Shown here: piece by piece, positions 48,155-59,348 of the stretch
How the letters are laid out: each line of letters begins with the position of its first letter
Numbering within the stretch: position 1 is the first letter of the stretch
NCBI RefSeq assembly: GCF_010993735.1
Contig: NZ_WQNI01000009.1
Location: 124,001-188,000, forward strand
From: Chelativorans alearensis
Lineage (GTDB): Bacteria > Pseudomonadota > Alphaproteobacteria > Rhizobiales > Rhizobiaceae
Direction of reading: 5' to 3'
DNA: 64,000 nucleotides
Notes under the pieces: generated by a model
What the model saw: the letters and a program-made list of their open reading frames with translations, nothing else
What the model was told of the DNA's origin: nothing
Database searches by the model: none
Translations under genes and position numbers: made by a program

Positions 48155-51100
48155 TCAACTCGCCTCACGCATCTGCTCCGCAGTCTGCAGGTCGACCGAA
48201 ACGAGCTGGCTCACCCCCTGCTCGGCCATGGTGACGCCGAACAGACGGCTCATGCGCGCCATGGTGATGGGGTTGTGGGTGATGATGACGAAGCGCGTGT
48301 CGGTGGAGGCCGCCATCTCGTCCATCAGGTTGCAGAAGCGCTCGACATTGTGGTCGTCGAGCGGCGCGTCCACCTCGTCGAGCACGCAGATGGGCGCCGG
48401 GTTCGTCAGGAACACGGCGAAGATGAGGGCGGTCGCCGTCAGCGCCTGCTCGCCGCCGGACAGAAGCGTCATGGTCTGCGGCCGCTTGCCGGGCGGGCGG
48501 GCGAGGATCTCCAACCCCGCCTCCAGCGGATCGTCGGATTCGATGAGCTGCAATTCGGCCGTGCCGCCGCCGAAGAGGTGCGTGAAGAGACGCTGGAAAT
48601 GCCCGTTCACCACGTCGAAGGCGGCGAGCAGCCGCTCGCGGCCCTCGCGGTTCAGGTTCTGGATGGCGTGGCGCAGTTTGTGGATGGCCTCGATCACGTC
48701 CCCGCGCTCGGAAACCAGCGTGTCGAGCCGCTCGGCAAGCTCGGTCTTTTCTTCCTCGGCGCGCAGGTTCACCGCGCCCAGCCGCTCGCGCTCCATCTTC
48801 AGCCGTTCGAGGCGCCGCTCCACCTCGCCCACGTCCGGTAGCGGATCGTCCGGCGAAAGCCCGGTCTGGCTGACAACCAGATGCGGCGCCACGTTGAGCG
48901 CCTGCTGGATGCGCGCCTCGGTGTCCTGGCGCCGCTCCTCGGCGGCCGCCTGGCGCTCCTCGGCGCGGGCGCGGCCCTCGCGCGCGGCAGCCAGCGCCTG
49001 GATCGCCTCCGTCGCCTTCCTGTCGAGTTCCGCCTGTTCGTTCTCGGCCTCCTGCAGCCGGTCGGCGGCGCTTCTGCGCAGAACCTCCGCCTCGGAAATG
49101 CGCGACAGGAGTTCACGCCCGCGCGCCTCGATCTCGTCCGGCGCCTCGGCCAGCTTCTCCATCTCGCCCGCCGCCTCGACACGCCGTTCGGTCAGCGAGG
49201 CGATCTGCCGGTCGGCGTTTTCCGCGCGCGCGATCCAGCTCTTGCGCTCCTCGCCGATGGCGGCAAGCCGGCGCTGGCGCGCTTCCGTCTCGCGCTTCAG
49301 TCCTTCATGGGCCGCGCGCGCCTCCGCCGCCCTGCCCCGCGCCGTTGAAACCTCGGCCGTCACGCGCTCCAGCCGGCCCTGCAACTCGGAGATGTCGGGG
49401 GCGGCGGCAAAGGCGGCTTCCGCCTCGGTCACCGCCTTCAGCACCTCCTCGTGATCCTCGGCCAGCCGGCTGCGCGAATCTTCCAGCGCCGAGCGGCGGC
49501 TCGCCAGTTCGCCGGACGCCTTCTCCGCGCCGGCCAGCGCATCGCGGGCGCTGCTGACGGCGCGGCTCGCCTCGCGCAGGCGCTCGCGCGCCTGCCGCTC
49601 GCCCTCGACCGCCTGCCTGACGGCATTTTCGGCACCGGCAAGAGCCTCTTCGGCGGCGCGCAACGTCTTCCTGGCGGAGACAGCTTCGCTGTCGAGCTCG
49701 GCCAGGCGGTTCTTCTGCGCAAGGCGCTGGGCGGCGGCCGTCGGCGCGTCGGCGCTGGCCCTGTAGCCGTCCCAACGCCACAGCGCGCCGTCCGCGCTCA
49801 CCAGCCGCTGGCCGGTCTTCAGATGCTCCTGCAGCCGCGCTCCATCGGCCGTCTCGACAATGCCGATCTGCGCAAGCCGCCGGGCAAGCTGCGCCGGCAC
49901 GGTCACCACTTCCGAAAGGGGCCGCACGCCCGCCGGCAGCGCCGGGTCGTCGCCCGCCGGCGCGACGTCGCCCCAATGGGCGGGGGCGGCCTTGTCCAGC
50001 GGCACGTCGAGGTCTTCGCCAAGGGCCGCGCCCAGCGCCGTCTCGAAGCCGCGCTCCACCCGCACCCGCTCGAGCACGGCAGGGAAGAGATCGTTGCCGC
50101 CGGCATTCAGCACCTTGGCGAGCGTGGCGGCCTCGGTCTCGATGCGCTGCAGTTCGGCGCGCGCCTCGCTCACCGGCTGGCGCGCCGCGTTTTCCGCCGC
50201 ACGGGCGGCGGCAACGGTTTCTTCCGCCGCGGCCGCGTGTTTTTCCGCCTCTTCCTGGGCGGTGACCGCATCCTCCAATTCGAGCCGCTTCTGCGCCGGG
50301 TCCGGCAAGGTGCTGATTTCGGTGGCGATTTCCGAAAGCTGTCGGTCGGCGGTTTCCAACTGGCGGGCCAGCCGGTCGCGGCGCTCGGCGCTGTCGCGCA
50401 TGGCGCGCTCGGCCTGGCTGCGCGTTGCCGTCGCCTCGGCCTTCTCCGCCGTCAGCGCCGTCAACTCGGCCTCGCGCTCGGCAAGCTCCGCGCTCGCCTT
50501 GTCGAGGGCCGCCCGCGTCTCGGTCTCGCGTCCTTCGGCGCCGGCCTCGGCGTCCTTCAGCCCGGTCTCTTCCGTCTCCAGCCGTTTCAGGATGTCCGCA
50601 TTGTCGCGGACCATCTGCTCCTCGCGCGCAATGTCGGCGTCGAGCTGTCGCACGCGCTTGTGGAGCTCCTCCGCGCGGTCGCGCACGCGGCGGGCCTCTT
50701 CCTCGATCTGCGTGCGGGCGATGGTCAGCCGCTGCAGGGCCGCGGCGGCCGAAGCTTCCGCCTCGCGCAGCTCCGGCAGGCGCTTGGCGGAGATCGCCTG
50801 CGCCTTCGCGGCCTCCATCTGCTGGTTGGCGCGCTCGGCGACCAGCCCCATCGCCGCAGAAAGCGCCGACTTTGCCTCCGCCTCCTGCGCCTTGGCCTGC
50901 GTCCAGCGCAGATGCAGGAGAACGGCCTCGGCCTTGCGGACCTCGGCCGACAGGTTCTTGAAGCGGGCGGCCTGGCGGGCCTGGCGCTTCAGGCTCTCGA
51001 TCTGGGTTTCCAATTCGGTCACCACGTCGTCGAGCCGCTCCAGGTTCTGCTCGGCGGCGCGCAGGCGCAACTCCGCCTCGTGGCGGCGCGAATGGAGGCC

Positions 51101-51613
51101 GGAGATACCGGCCGCCTCTTCCAGCAGCGCCCGGCGGGCCTGGGGCTTGGCCTGGATGAGTTCGCCGATGCGCCCCTGCCCCACCATGGAGGGGGAGCGC
51201 GCGCCGGTCGACTGGTCGGCGAAGAGAAGCTGCACGTCGCGGGCCCGCGCCTCCTTGCCGTTGATGCGGTAGACGGAGCCCGCCTCGCGCTCGATGCGGC
51301 GGGAGACCTGCAGTTCGTCGGCATCGTTGAAGGCCGCGGGCGCGGTGCGGTCGCCGTTTTCCAGAAACAGCGTCACCTCGGCCGTGTTGCGCGCCGGCCT
51401 TGTCGCGGAACCGGAGAAGATGACGTCGTCCATGCCCGAGGCGCGCATGTTCTTGTACGAGCTTTCGCCCATCACCCAGCGCAGCGCCTCGACGAGGTTC
51501 GACTTGCCGCAGCCGTTCGGCCCGACGACACCCGTCAGGCCGGGCTCGATGACGAACTCGCTGGGCTCGACGAAGGATTTGAAGCCCAGGAGGCGAAGCT
51601 TGGAGAACCTCAT
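48155..51613 (-). CDS. smc: Chromosome segregation protein SMC
   Basis: 1152-residue condensin ATPase. N-terminal head with Walker A VGPNGCGKSN (about residue 31), long coiled-coil arms rich in Ala/Glu/Arg, a hinge around residues 490-630, a second coiled coil, and a C-terminal head with signature TLLSGGEQALTATAL and Walker B ICVLDEVDAPLDD. It organises and helps segregate the chromosome with ScpA/ScpB, which are not in the window. Very strong coding bias gives large shadow frames on the other strand. Confidence 0.95.
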   Translation of the reverse strand: MRFSKLRLLGFKSFVEPSEFVIEPGLTGVVGPNGCGKSNLVEALRWVMGESSYKNMRASGMDDVIFSGSATRPARNTAEVTLFLENGDRTAPAAFNDADELQVSRRIEREAGSVYRINGKEARARDVQLLFADQSTGARSPSMVGQGRIGELIQAKPQARRALLEEAAGISGLHSRRHEAELRLRAAEQNLERLDDVVTELETQIESLKRQARQAARFKNLSAEVRKAEAVLLHLRWTQAKAQEAEAKSALSAAMGLVAERANQQMEAAKAQAISAKRLPELREAEASAAAALQRLTIARTQIEEEARRVRDRAEELHKRVRQLDADIAREEQMVRDNADILKRLETEETGLKDAEAGAEGRETETRAALDKASAELAEREAELTALTAEKAEATATRSQAERAMRDSAERRDRLARQLETADRQLSEIATEISTLPDPAQKRLELEDAVTAQEEAEKHAAAAEETVAAARAAENAARQPVSEARAELQRIETEAATLAKVLNAGGNDLFPAVLERVRVERGFETALGAALGEDLDVPLDKAAPAHWGDVAPAGDDPALPAGVRPLSEVVTVPAQLARRLAQIGIVETADGARLQEHLKTGQRLVSADGALWRWDGYRASADAPTAAAQRLAQKNRLAELDSEAVSARKTLRAAEEALAGAENAVRQAVEGERQARERLREASRAVSSARDALAGAEKASGELASRRSALEDSRSRLAEDHEEVLKAVTEAEAAFAAAPDISELQGRLERVTAEVSTARGRAAEARAAHEGLKRETEARQRRLAAIGEERKSWIARAENADRQIASLTERRVEAAGEMEKLAEAPDEIEARGRELLSRISEAEVLRRSAADRLQEAENEQAELDRKATEAIQALAAAREGRARAEERQAAAEERRQDTEARIQQALNVAPHLVVSQTGLSPDDPLPDVGEVERRLERLKMERERLGAVNLRAEEEKTELAERLDTLVSERGDVIEAIHKLRHAIQNLNREGRERLLAAFDVVNGHFQRLFTHLFGGGTAELQLIESDDPLEAGLEILARPPGKRPQTMTLLSGGEQALTATALIFAVFLTNPAPICVLDEVDAPLDDHNVERFCNLMDEMAASTDTRFVIITHNPITMARMSRLFGVTMAEQGVSQLVSVDLQTAEQMREAS

Positions 51614-51667
51614 GCGCGCGCACCCCGGCGCGCGGGGCGGGTGCGCCCTGCGCGGTCGGCTGCCGCC

Positions 51668-52378
51668 CTAAAGCAGCGGATCGATGATCGCCGCCATCTG
51701 CTCAATCGACATCGCTCCCGAATACTTCTTCCCGTTGATGAAGAAGGTGGGTGTCGCATCGACGCCGAATTCCTCGGCGCCGCGCGCGCGCACGGCTCTC
51801 ACATCGTCCAGAAGTTTCTGGTCCGTCAAGCAAGCCTCGAAGGACTCCTGTGAAAAACCGGCAAGTTTTGCGATGTTGAGCAGCGCGCTCTGCGCATCCT
51901 GCACCGGCGCCCAGCTGTTCTGCTGCTTGAACAGGACGTCGACCATGGCGAAGTACTTGTCGTCCGCGCAGCGCGCCAGCATGAAGCCGGCCTCGGCGCG
52001 CGGGTCGAACGGGAACTCGCGCATGATGAGGCGCGCCTTCCCGGTGTCGATGTACTGCTCCTTCAGCGCCGGATAGGTGTTGACGTGGAAATTGGCGCAG
52101 TGGCTGCAGGTCATCGAGGCGTATTCGACAATGGTCACCGGCGCGTCCTCCGCGCCTTCCGCCTTCTCGGGCAGGGCGCCGGGCTCGAGCAGCTTGTCCA
52201 TGTCGACGTCGCCCGTGGATTGCGGTGCGTCGACCGCCCCGGTGGTCATGGGCGAGGTGCCCTGCGCATCCGCCTCGCCCTCACCCTCGCCGCTGTCGCT
52301 GCAGCCGGCCAGGAGGGCGGCTGCAGGCAGGGCGGCCAGGGAGATGAGGATGCGCCTGCGCGCGATCGGTCCAGTCAT
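51668..52378 (-). CDS. DsbA-like thiol oxidoreductase lipoprotein
   Basis: 236 residues. The leader RRRILISLAALPAAALLAGC ends in a lipobox (LAGC), then an acidic Ser/Gly linker, then a thioredoxin-fold DsbA/BdbD domain with active site TCSHC (about residue 90) and the cis-Pro region VDATPTFFINGKKY. It probably oxidises or isomerises disulfides at the envelope. The start at 52378 is chosen; a GTG three codons upstream is possible. It sits just upstream of smc, 54 bases away, in the conserved dciA-dsbA-smc neighbourhood. Confidence 0.85.
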   Translation of the reverse strand: MTGPIARRRILISLAALPAAALLAGCSDSGEGEGEADAQGTSPMTTGAVDAPQSTGDVDMDKLLEPGALPEKAEGAEDAPVTIVEYASMTCSHCANFHVNTYPALKEQYIDTGKARLIMREFPFDPRAEAGFMLARCADDKYFAMVDVLFKQQNSWAPVQDAQSALLNIAKLAGFSQESFEACLTDQKLLDDVRAVRARGAEEFGVDATPTFFINGKKYSGAMSIEQMAAIIDPLL

Positions 52379-52491
52379 GCGAATCACCCGAGTTTGTTCA
52401 AAATCCTAGCGATGGCAGAGAAAATAGCGATAGTCGGCGTGGAATTAAGGCATCCGCGGCCAAGCGCCAAACGCTAATTGCCGCAGGCCCC

Positions 52492-53007
52492 TCACGTTTC
52501 CGCGAGCGGCTTCTTGCGCGCCGCCATCACGTTCGCCCCCAGCCGCTCCAGGCTGGCCCGCAGCCCATCGTCCTCGATGTGGTCCGTCAGGCTGGCGAGC
52601 CTGCGGCGCTCCGGCTCGGAAAGCGGGCGCGGGGCCGGCCTCCTTTCGCTGCGCGGCGAGGAAACCTGCTTCTGCACGATCTTGACGCGGCCGATGGCGC
52701 CAAAGCCGAGGAACGCATTGGCGCGGGCGATGATCTCCGACGTCTCGTGCTGCACGTGAAGGGCGGCCGGCCCGCTGCAGGCGATGATCAGCGTCGCCGG
52801 CTCGAACGGGTCGTCCTCATGCGCCCGGCGCGGCCAGGCGATCTTCTCCGGCCGCGTGCGGGAGGCCAGCCGCTCCCCGACGATTTCCGCCCACGACTGC
52901 ACCAGATCGATGGAAAGCCCGGCGCGCCGCCGCAACACCGGGTCGAGCAGCGCCGTCGCCAGGTCGCTCACCGGGACGGGATTGCCGCCTTGCCATTTCC
53001 CTGCCAT
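52492..53007 (-). CDS. DUF721 (DciA-type) protein, putative DnaB helicase loader
   Basis: 171 residues. The DUF721 region ADLATALLDPVLRRRAGLS...VQSWAEIVGERLASRTRPEKIAWP precedes a beta segment ATLIIACSGPAALHVQHETSEIIARANAFLGFGAI, then a charged C-terminal tail. DciA proteins load the replicative helicase in bacteria lacking DnaC. The start at 53007 has AAGGGATGAG upstream; the far longer open frame continuing to 54093 is antisense to mutY and discarded. Divergent from mutY with a 48-base gap. Confidence 0.78.
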   Translation of the reverse strand: MAGKWQGGNPVPVSDLATALLDPVLRRRAGLSIDLVQSWAEIVGERLASRTRPEKIAWPRRAHEDDPFEPATLIIACSGPAALHVQHETSEIIARANAFLGFGAIGRVKIVQKQVSSPRSERRPAPRPLSEPERRRLASLTDHIEDDGLRASLERLGANVMAARKKPLAET

Positions 53008-53055
53008 GTGCTCATCCCTTGTTCCAAGCTTCACCCTAGCGCATAACGGCCGCCG

Positions 53056-54183
53056 ATGACACGTCCCCTGACGGCAGAACGCTTGAACGCAACGCAAGGC
53101 ACCTCCCCCGCCGCCCGCCTGCTTGCCTGGTACGACCGGCACCACCGGCGCCTGCCCTGGCGCCTTGCCCCGGAGGCGATCCGGCGAGGCCGGCGGCCGG
53201 ACCCCTACGCCGTGTGGCTGTCGGAGATCATGCTGCAGCAGACGACGGTGGGCGCGGTAAAGCCCTATTTCGACGCCTTCATGGCGCGCTGGCCGACGGT
53301 GGAGGCGCTCGCCGCGGCCGGAACCGAAGACGTCATGAAGGCCTGGGCCGGGCTCGGCTACTATTCGCGGGCGCGCAACCTGAAGAAATGCGCCGACGAG
53401 GTGGCGGCGCGGCATGGCGGCGCCTTTCCCGACACGGAGGCCGGCCTGAAGGCGCTGCCGGGCATCGGCGACTACACGGCGGCCGCCATCGCGGCAATCG
53501 CCTTCGGCCGGCCCGCGGCGGTGGTCGACGGCAATGTCGAGCGCGTGGCCTCCCGCCTTAATGCCATCGAAACGCCCCTGCCCGCCGCCAAGCCGGAGAT
53601 CAGGAAGGCCGTCGCCGCCATGGTGCCCGCCGGCCGCCCCGGCGATTTCGCCCAGGCGATGATGGACCTCGGCGCCACCATCTGCACCCCGCGCCGCCCC
53701 TCCTGCATCCTGTGCCCCCTCACCGAAGACTGCACCGCGCGCCGGTTGGGCACGGCCGAGCGCCTCCCCCTGAAGGCGCCGAAGGCGGAAAAGCCGGTGC
53801 GCCGCGGCGCCGCCTTCGTCGCCATACGCGAGGACGGCGCGGTGCTCCTGCGCCGGCGGCCGGACAAGGGCCTCCTCGGCGGCATGAGCGAAGTGCCGAC
53901 CAGCCAATGGACGGCCCGCCTCGACGGCGCGCACGAGGCAACGGCCGCTCCCTTTCCCGCGCAATGGTCGGGCAGCGGCGTGGTGACCCACGTCTTCACC
54001 CATTTCACGCTTCGGCTCTCGGTGTTCCATGCCGCCGTTACCGAGATGGCCGCCCCCGCCGGCCATTGGTGGTCGGCGCCCGCCGCACTCCACGGCGAGG
54101 CCTTGCCGACAGTCATGAAAAAAGCAATCGAGGCGGCTATACCCGGCGCCACCAAGGCAAAGCGAGGAACGACGGCAAAATGA
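53056..54183 (+). CDS. mutY: A/G-specific adenine DNA glycosylase
   Basis: 375-residue base-excision repair enzyme that removes adenine opposite 8-oxoguanine. Catalytic Glu57 (SEIMLQQTTV), helix-hairpin-helix LPGIGDYTAAAI with Asp158 in VVDGNVERV, and a 4Fe-4S cluster Cys210-X6-Cys217-X2-Cys220-X5-Cys226. The C-terminal Nudix-like domain recognises 8-oxoG. It overlaps the HAD gene by four bases (ATGA), indicating coupling. Confidence 0.96.
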   Translation: MTRPLTAERLNATQGTSPAARLLAWYDRHHRRLPWRLAPEAIRRGRRPDPYAVWLSEIMLQQTTVGAVKPYFDAFMARWPTVEALAAAGTEDVMKAWAGLGYYSRARNLKKCADEVAARHGGAFPDTEAGLKALPGIGDYTAAAIAAIAFGRPAAVVDGNVERVASRLNAIETPLPAAKPEIRKAVAAMVPAGRPGDFAQAMMDLGATICTPRRPSCILCPLTEDCTARRLGTAERLPLKAPKAEKPVRRGAAFVAIREDGAVLLRRRPDKGLLGGMSEVPTSQWTARLDGAHEATAAPFPAQWSGSGVVTHVFTHFTLRLSVFHAAVTEMAAPAGHWWSAPAALHGEALPTVMKKAIEAAIPGATKAKRGTTAK

Positions 54184-54791
54184 GCGAAATCCGCCACATC
54201 GTGTTCGATATCGGCAAGGTTCTCATCCACTACGACCCGGAAATCCCCTTCTCCCGCCTCATCCCGGACGAGGAGGAGCGGCGCTGGTTCTTCGCCAACG
54301 TCTGCACCAACGACTGGAACCTCGAGCAGGACCGCGGGCGCGGCTGGGCCGAGGCCGAGGCGGAGCTGATCGCCCTTCACCCCGACCGCGAGGCACACAT
54401 CCGCGCCTTCCGTCGCCACTGGCACGAGATGGTCTCGCATGCCTATGAAGGCTCGGTGGCGATCCTGGAAAGCCTCATCAACGGCGGCCACGACGTCACC
54501 ATGCTCACCAATTTCGCCGCCGACACCTTTGCCGAGGCGAAGGAGCGCTACACCTTCCTCAAGCGGCCGCGCGGGGTGACGGTTTCCGGCGAGATCAGGC
54601 TGGTGAAGCCGGACCCGGCGATCTACGCGCACCACGCCGAGAGCTTCGGCCTGGAGCCGGCGGCAACGCTGTTCATCGACGACAGCGCGAAGAACGTCGA
54701 AGGCGCGAAAGCGGCCGGCTGGCAGGCGGTGCAGTTCGTGGGGGCGGAGGCGCTGCGGGGGGATTTGCAGCGCTTCGGATTGGCGGCTTAA
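54180..54791 (+). CDS. HAD-superfamily (subfamily IA) hydrolase
   Basis: 203-residue phosphatase-type protein. Motif I VFDIGKVLI (Asp nucleophile, with Gly in place of the second Asp, as in the FD-G-VL HAD-IA group), motif II MLTNFA, motif III Lys in LVKPDPAIY, and motif IV FIDDSAKN. The substrate is unknown. It shares ATGA with the mutY stop. Converges on ccrM. Confidence 0.85.
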   Translation: MSEIRHIVFDIGKVLIHYDPEIPFSRLIPDEEERRWFFANVCTNDWNLEQDRGRGWAEAEAELIALHPDREAHIRAFRRHWHEMVSHAYEGSVAILESLINGGHDVTMLTNFAADTFAEAKERYTFLKRPRGVTVSGEIRLVKPDPAIYAHHAESFGLEPAATLFIDDSAKNVEGAKAAGWQAVQFVGAEALRGDLQRFGLAA

Positions 54792-54839
54792 GGATGGGCG
54801 CTGCCTCTCCGACCCATTAGTCTCCGGCCAACACCAGCC

Positions 54840-56220
<1,381 letters not shown>

Positions 56221-56336
56221 ATCACATCCTCACCGGAGGCTTTCAACATTCACTCCCGGCGGTTGCAGGCATCGCACGGAAGGTCTATCTGCCTGCCGTC
56301 CCGCCCAGAAACTTCCAGCCACAACGGATACACGCC

Positions 56337-57026
56337 ATGCCTGCCCCGGACCTCATCATCTTCGATTGCGACGGCGTTTTGGTCGATTCGGAGATTGTGG
56401 CCGCGCGCGTCGAGGCGGAGATGCTGCGCGAGGCGGGGTACGAGATCTCCGCCGAGGAAATCGCCCAGCGCTATTCCGGCCTCACCTTTCGCGACATCCT
56501 GATGTCGATCGAAAAGGAGGCGGAGATGCTGTTCCAGGCTTCGCTCATCGACCATGCGGAAGCGCGGACGGACGAGCGCCTGCGCAGGGAGGTGAAGGCT
56601 ATTTCCGGCGTCGCCCAGGCGGTGGCCGCGATCACCGTGAAGAAGTGCATCTGTTCCAACTCCACCGGCGAGCGCATCGCCGCGATGCTCAAGAAGACCG
56701 GGCTCAGCCCCCTCTTCCACGGCGTCATCTTCTCCTCGCTGGAGACGCCGAGCAAGCGGCCGAAGCCGGCGCCGGACGTCTTCCTCTTTGCTGCTGAAAA
56801 GATGGAAGCCGACCCCTCCCGCACCTTCGTCATCGAGGATTCCGTGCACGGCATCGCCGGCGCGCGGGCGGCCGGTATGCGCGTCATCGGCTTCACCGGC
56901 GCCTCGCACAGCCATCCCAACCACGCCGACATGCTGATGGAAGCGGGCGCCGAGACCACCATCAACCGCATGGCCGACCTGAACGGCGTGATCGCCGCGC
57001 TATCGGAGTGGTCGGCGGACGTTTGA
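56337..57026 (+). CDS. HAD-superfamily hydrolase, phosphoglycolate-phosphatase/beta-PGM-like
   Basis: 229 residues. Motif I IIFDCDGVLVDSE (Asp9/Asp11), motif II CSNSTG, Lys in KRPKPAPDVFLFAAEKM, motif IV VIEDSVHGIAGARAAGM. A helical cap lies between residues 17 and 90. The family acts on small phosphorylated sugars or glycolate; the exact substrate is unknown. Start ATG 56337. Not co-transcribed with ccrM (opposite strand). Confidence 0.85.
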   Translation: MPAPDLIIFDCDGVLVDSEIVAARVEAEMLREAGYEISAEEIAQRYSGLTFRDILMSIEKEAEMLFQASLIDHAEARTDERLRREVKAISGVAQAVAAITVKKCICSNSTGERIAAMLKKTGLSPLFHGVIFSSLETPSKRPKPAPDVFLFAAEKMEADPSRTFVIEDSVHGIAGARAAGMRVIGFTGASHSHPNHADMLMEAGAETTINRMADLNGVIAALSEWSADV

Positions 57027-57102
57027 GCCTGCGCAGGATTGGAGGGGCCGGCCCCCTCAAGAACAGGGCTATCGCATATAGGTCATCTTTGCCGGCTTCG
57101 CC

Positions 57103-57203
57103 GGACCCCCACCCTCAATCCCTCCCCTCAAGGGGGAGGGAGGCAGGCCGCGCACGACTTCGTCCCCCTCCCCCTTGAGGGGAGGGGTTAGGGGTGGGGG
57201 TCC
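57103..57203. repeat. Long inverted repeat, CCCTCAATCCCTCCCC family, copy C
   Basis: GGACCCCCACCCTCAATCCC at 57103-57122 pairs with the end at 57203; inner arms CTCAAGGGGGAGG and complement. Located between the convergent HAD and lipoprotein genes. Confidence 0.85.
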
Positions 57204-57252
57204 GAGCAAGGCTCCTGGATTTCACCCCTGAACCGGCCCCACCTAATCCCTC

Positions 57253-57813
57253 CTACTCATACGGCCCCTCGTCATACCCCACGATGAGCTGCACCCCGCG
57301 GTCCACCTGGCCGGGAATGACGACATTGGGATCGGTGAAAAGGAACTGCGTGGCGCCCGACGTATCCGCGATCGAGACGGAGTGCCTGAAAAGCTGGGAA
57401 TAGAGCACCTCGTCCCCGCGCACGGCGGCCACGCGGATGGGCATGGTGATCGTGCCGGTCCGGCCCTTCGGCCCCGGCACCACCTTGCCGGCAACGGCCA
57501 CCGTCATGGTCATCGACCCGTCGCCGCGCTTGCAGGCGCGGGTCACGTCGGCGATCGAGGCCTGGTAGACGATGTTGTCGGGGTTGCCCTCGCTCCCCCG
57601 CTCGTAGGTCCTGAAGTAAGCAGTGCCGTCGCGCAGGGTGGCGGGCGGGCAATAGGCCCTCAGCTCGCTTTCGCGGATCGGCTCGTTCTGCGCGCCCCCT
57701 GCCCCGAGGCCGCCGGCATTCGGCGTCGCCCCTTGCTGGCAGCCTGCCAGAAAAACCGAACCGAGGAGGATGAAAGCCGCAGCACTATGTCTTATGAACA
57801 ATGGTCGTCCCAT
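57253..57813 (-). CDS. Hypothetical lipoprotein
   Basis: 186 residues. Leader RHSAAAFILLGSVFLAGC ends in a lipobox, then Gly/Ala linker, then a small beta-rich domain (CPPATLRDGTAYFRTYERG, MTVAVAGKVVPGPKGRTGTITMPIRVAAVRG, VIPGQVDRGVQLIVGYDEG). Family not recognised with confidence; conserved rhizobial lipoproteins of this shape exist. Divergent from thrC across a 123-base gap in which I could not assign promoter boxes. Confidence 0.7.
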   Translation of the reverse strand: MGRPLFIRHSAAAFILLGSVFLAGCQQGATPNAGGLGAGGAQNEPIRESELRAYCPPATLRDGTAYFRTYERGSEGNPDNIVYQASIADVTRACKRGDGSMTMTVAVAGKVVPGPKGRTGTITMPIRVAAVRGDEVLYSQLFRHSVSIADTSGATQFLFTDPNVVIPGQVDRGVQLIVGYDEGPYE

Positions 57814-57936
57814 GAACTCACACTTTCCTATGACTAGGTCGCTGTTCTATACCAACCGCGCGAGAGAATTTCGACCAGCAGTTTGGCGCATTTCTCCCCA
57901 ACCTTTGTGGCGGCTTGTAGACCCGGAGCAATACAG

Positions 57937-59334
57937 ATGAATTACGTGAGTACGCGCGGCGAAGCGCCGGTGCTGGGCTTCTCCGACGCGCTGCTTCAGG
58001 GCCTCGCCCGCGACGGCGGCCTCTACCTGCCGCGCGAGTGGCCGCGTCTTTCCCACGAAGAAATCCGCGCGCTGCGCGGCCTCTCTTACGCCGAAGCCGC
58101 CTTCATCCTGATAAAGCCCTTCGTCAACGAGGAAATCGCCGACGCGGCGCTGAAGCGCATCATCGAGGAGAGCTACGCCACCTTCCGCCACAAGGCGGTC
58201 TGCCCGCTGGTGCAGACGGGGCCGGCGGAATTCGTGCTGGAGCTCTTCCACGGCCCGACCCTTGCCTTCAAGGACGTGGCGATGCAGCTTCTGGCGCGGC
58301 TGATGGACCATGTGCTGGCGGAACGCGGCAAGCGCGTCACCATCGCCGGTGCCACCTCGGGCGACACCGGCGGGGCGGCGATCGAAGCCTTCGCCGGGGC
58401 GCAGCGCGCCGACGTCTTCATCCTGTTCCCGCACGGCCGGGTCTCGCCCGTGCAGCAGCGGCAGATGACCACCTCGGGGGCGGCCAATGTCGAGGCGATC
58501 GCCGTCGAGGGCAATTTCGACGACTGCCAGGCCCTCGTCAAAGCCATGTTCAACGACCACGCCTTCCGCGACCGTGTGTCGCTGTCGGGCGTCAATTCCA
58601 TCAACTGGGCCCGCATCATGGCCCAGATCGTCTACTACTTCACCGCCGCCGTATCGCTGGGCGCGCCGGAGCGGCCGGTCTCCTTTACGGTGCCGACGGG
58701 GAATTTCGGAGATATCCTCGCCGGTTACGCGGCAAAGCTCATGGGCCTTCCCATCGGCCGGCTCGTCATCGCCACCAACGAAAACGACATACTGGCGCGC
58801 GCATTGGCGGGCGGCGATTATGTCACGCGCTCCGTCGTCCCGACGACCTCGCCGTCGATGGACATCCAGATATCGTCCAATTTCGAACGGCTTCTGTTCG
58901 AGGCCTCGGGCAGGAACGCGGCGGAGGTGCGGGGCTACATGGAAAGCCTGCGGCAGTCCGGCAGCTTCCTCATCAACGCGGGCACATTGTCGCGCATCCG
59001 CTCCGAATTCGCCGCCGGCCGCGCAAGCATGGACGAGACGGCCGAGACCATCCGCGCCACGCTTGCCCAGAGCGGGTATCTCGCCGATCCGCATACGGCG
59101 ACGGCGCTCAACGTGGCACGGGCCCATGCCCTCCCCGGCGAGACGATGGTGGTTCTTTCCACCGCCCATCCGGCCAAGTTCCCCGATGCCGTCAACAAGG
59201 CGTGCGGCGTCACTCCCTCTTTGCCCGCATGGCTGAAAGGGCTTATGGAGAAAGAAGAGATCTACACGGTCCTTCCATCGGACCTGAAAATGGTGGAAGA
59301 TCACATAAGCCGCCGAACAAGGGCGGAAGGTTAG
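57937..59334 (+). CDS. thrC: Threonine synthase
   Basis: 465-residue PLP enzyme converting O-phosphohomoserine to threonine. Lys112 in GPTLAFKDVAMQLL binds PLP; GATSGDTGGAAIEAF, SGVNSINWARIMAQIVYY and VPTGNFGDILAGYAAKLMGLPI are the type 2 (proteobacterial/fungal) signatures. The start at 57937 has GGAG upstream; the frame extends 18 codons further without support. It precedes the M16 peptidase by 14 bases, so they form an operon. Confidence 0.95.
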   Translation: MNYVSTRGEAPVLGFSDALLQGLARDGGLYLPREWPRLSHEEIRALRGLSYAEAAFILIKPFVNEEIADAALKRIIEESYATFRHKAVCPLVQTGPAEFVLELFHGPTLAFKDVAMQLLARLMDHVLAERGKRVTIAGATSGDTGGAAIEAFAGAQRADVFILFPHGRVSPVQQRQMTTSGAANVEAIAVEGNFDDCQALVKAMFNDHAFRDRVSLSGVNSINWARIMAQIVYYFTAAVSLGAPERPVSFTVPTGNFGDILAGYAAKLMGLPIGRLVIATNENDILARALAGGDYVTRSVVPTTSPSMDIQISSNFERLLFEASGRNAAEVRGYMESLRQSGSFLINAGTLSRIRSEFAAGRASMDETAETIRATLAQSGYLADPHTATALNVARAHALPGETMVVLSTAHPAKFPDAVNKACGVTPSLPAWLKGLMEKEEIYTVLPSDLKMVEDHISRRTRAEG

Positions 59335-59348
59335 GGAGTGAGTACCAT

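Noticed and set aside
49305-51853. Very long frames overlapping smc on both strands (770-800 codons)
   Set aside because: Arg/Gly/Ala-rich shadows of the SMC coiled-coil coding sequence; no domain recognised.
52492-54093. 533-codon minus-strand frame suggesting a long N-terminal extension of the DUF721 protein
   Set aside because: The extra part is antisense to mutY and has no family similarity; a ribosome site precedes the ATG at 53007.
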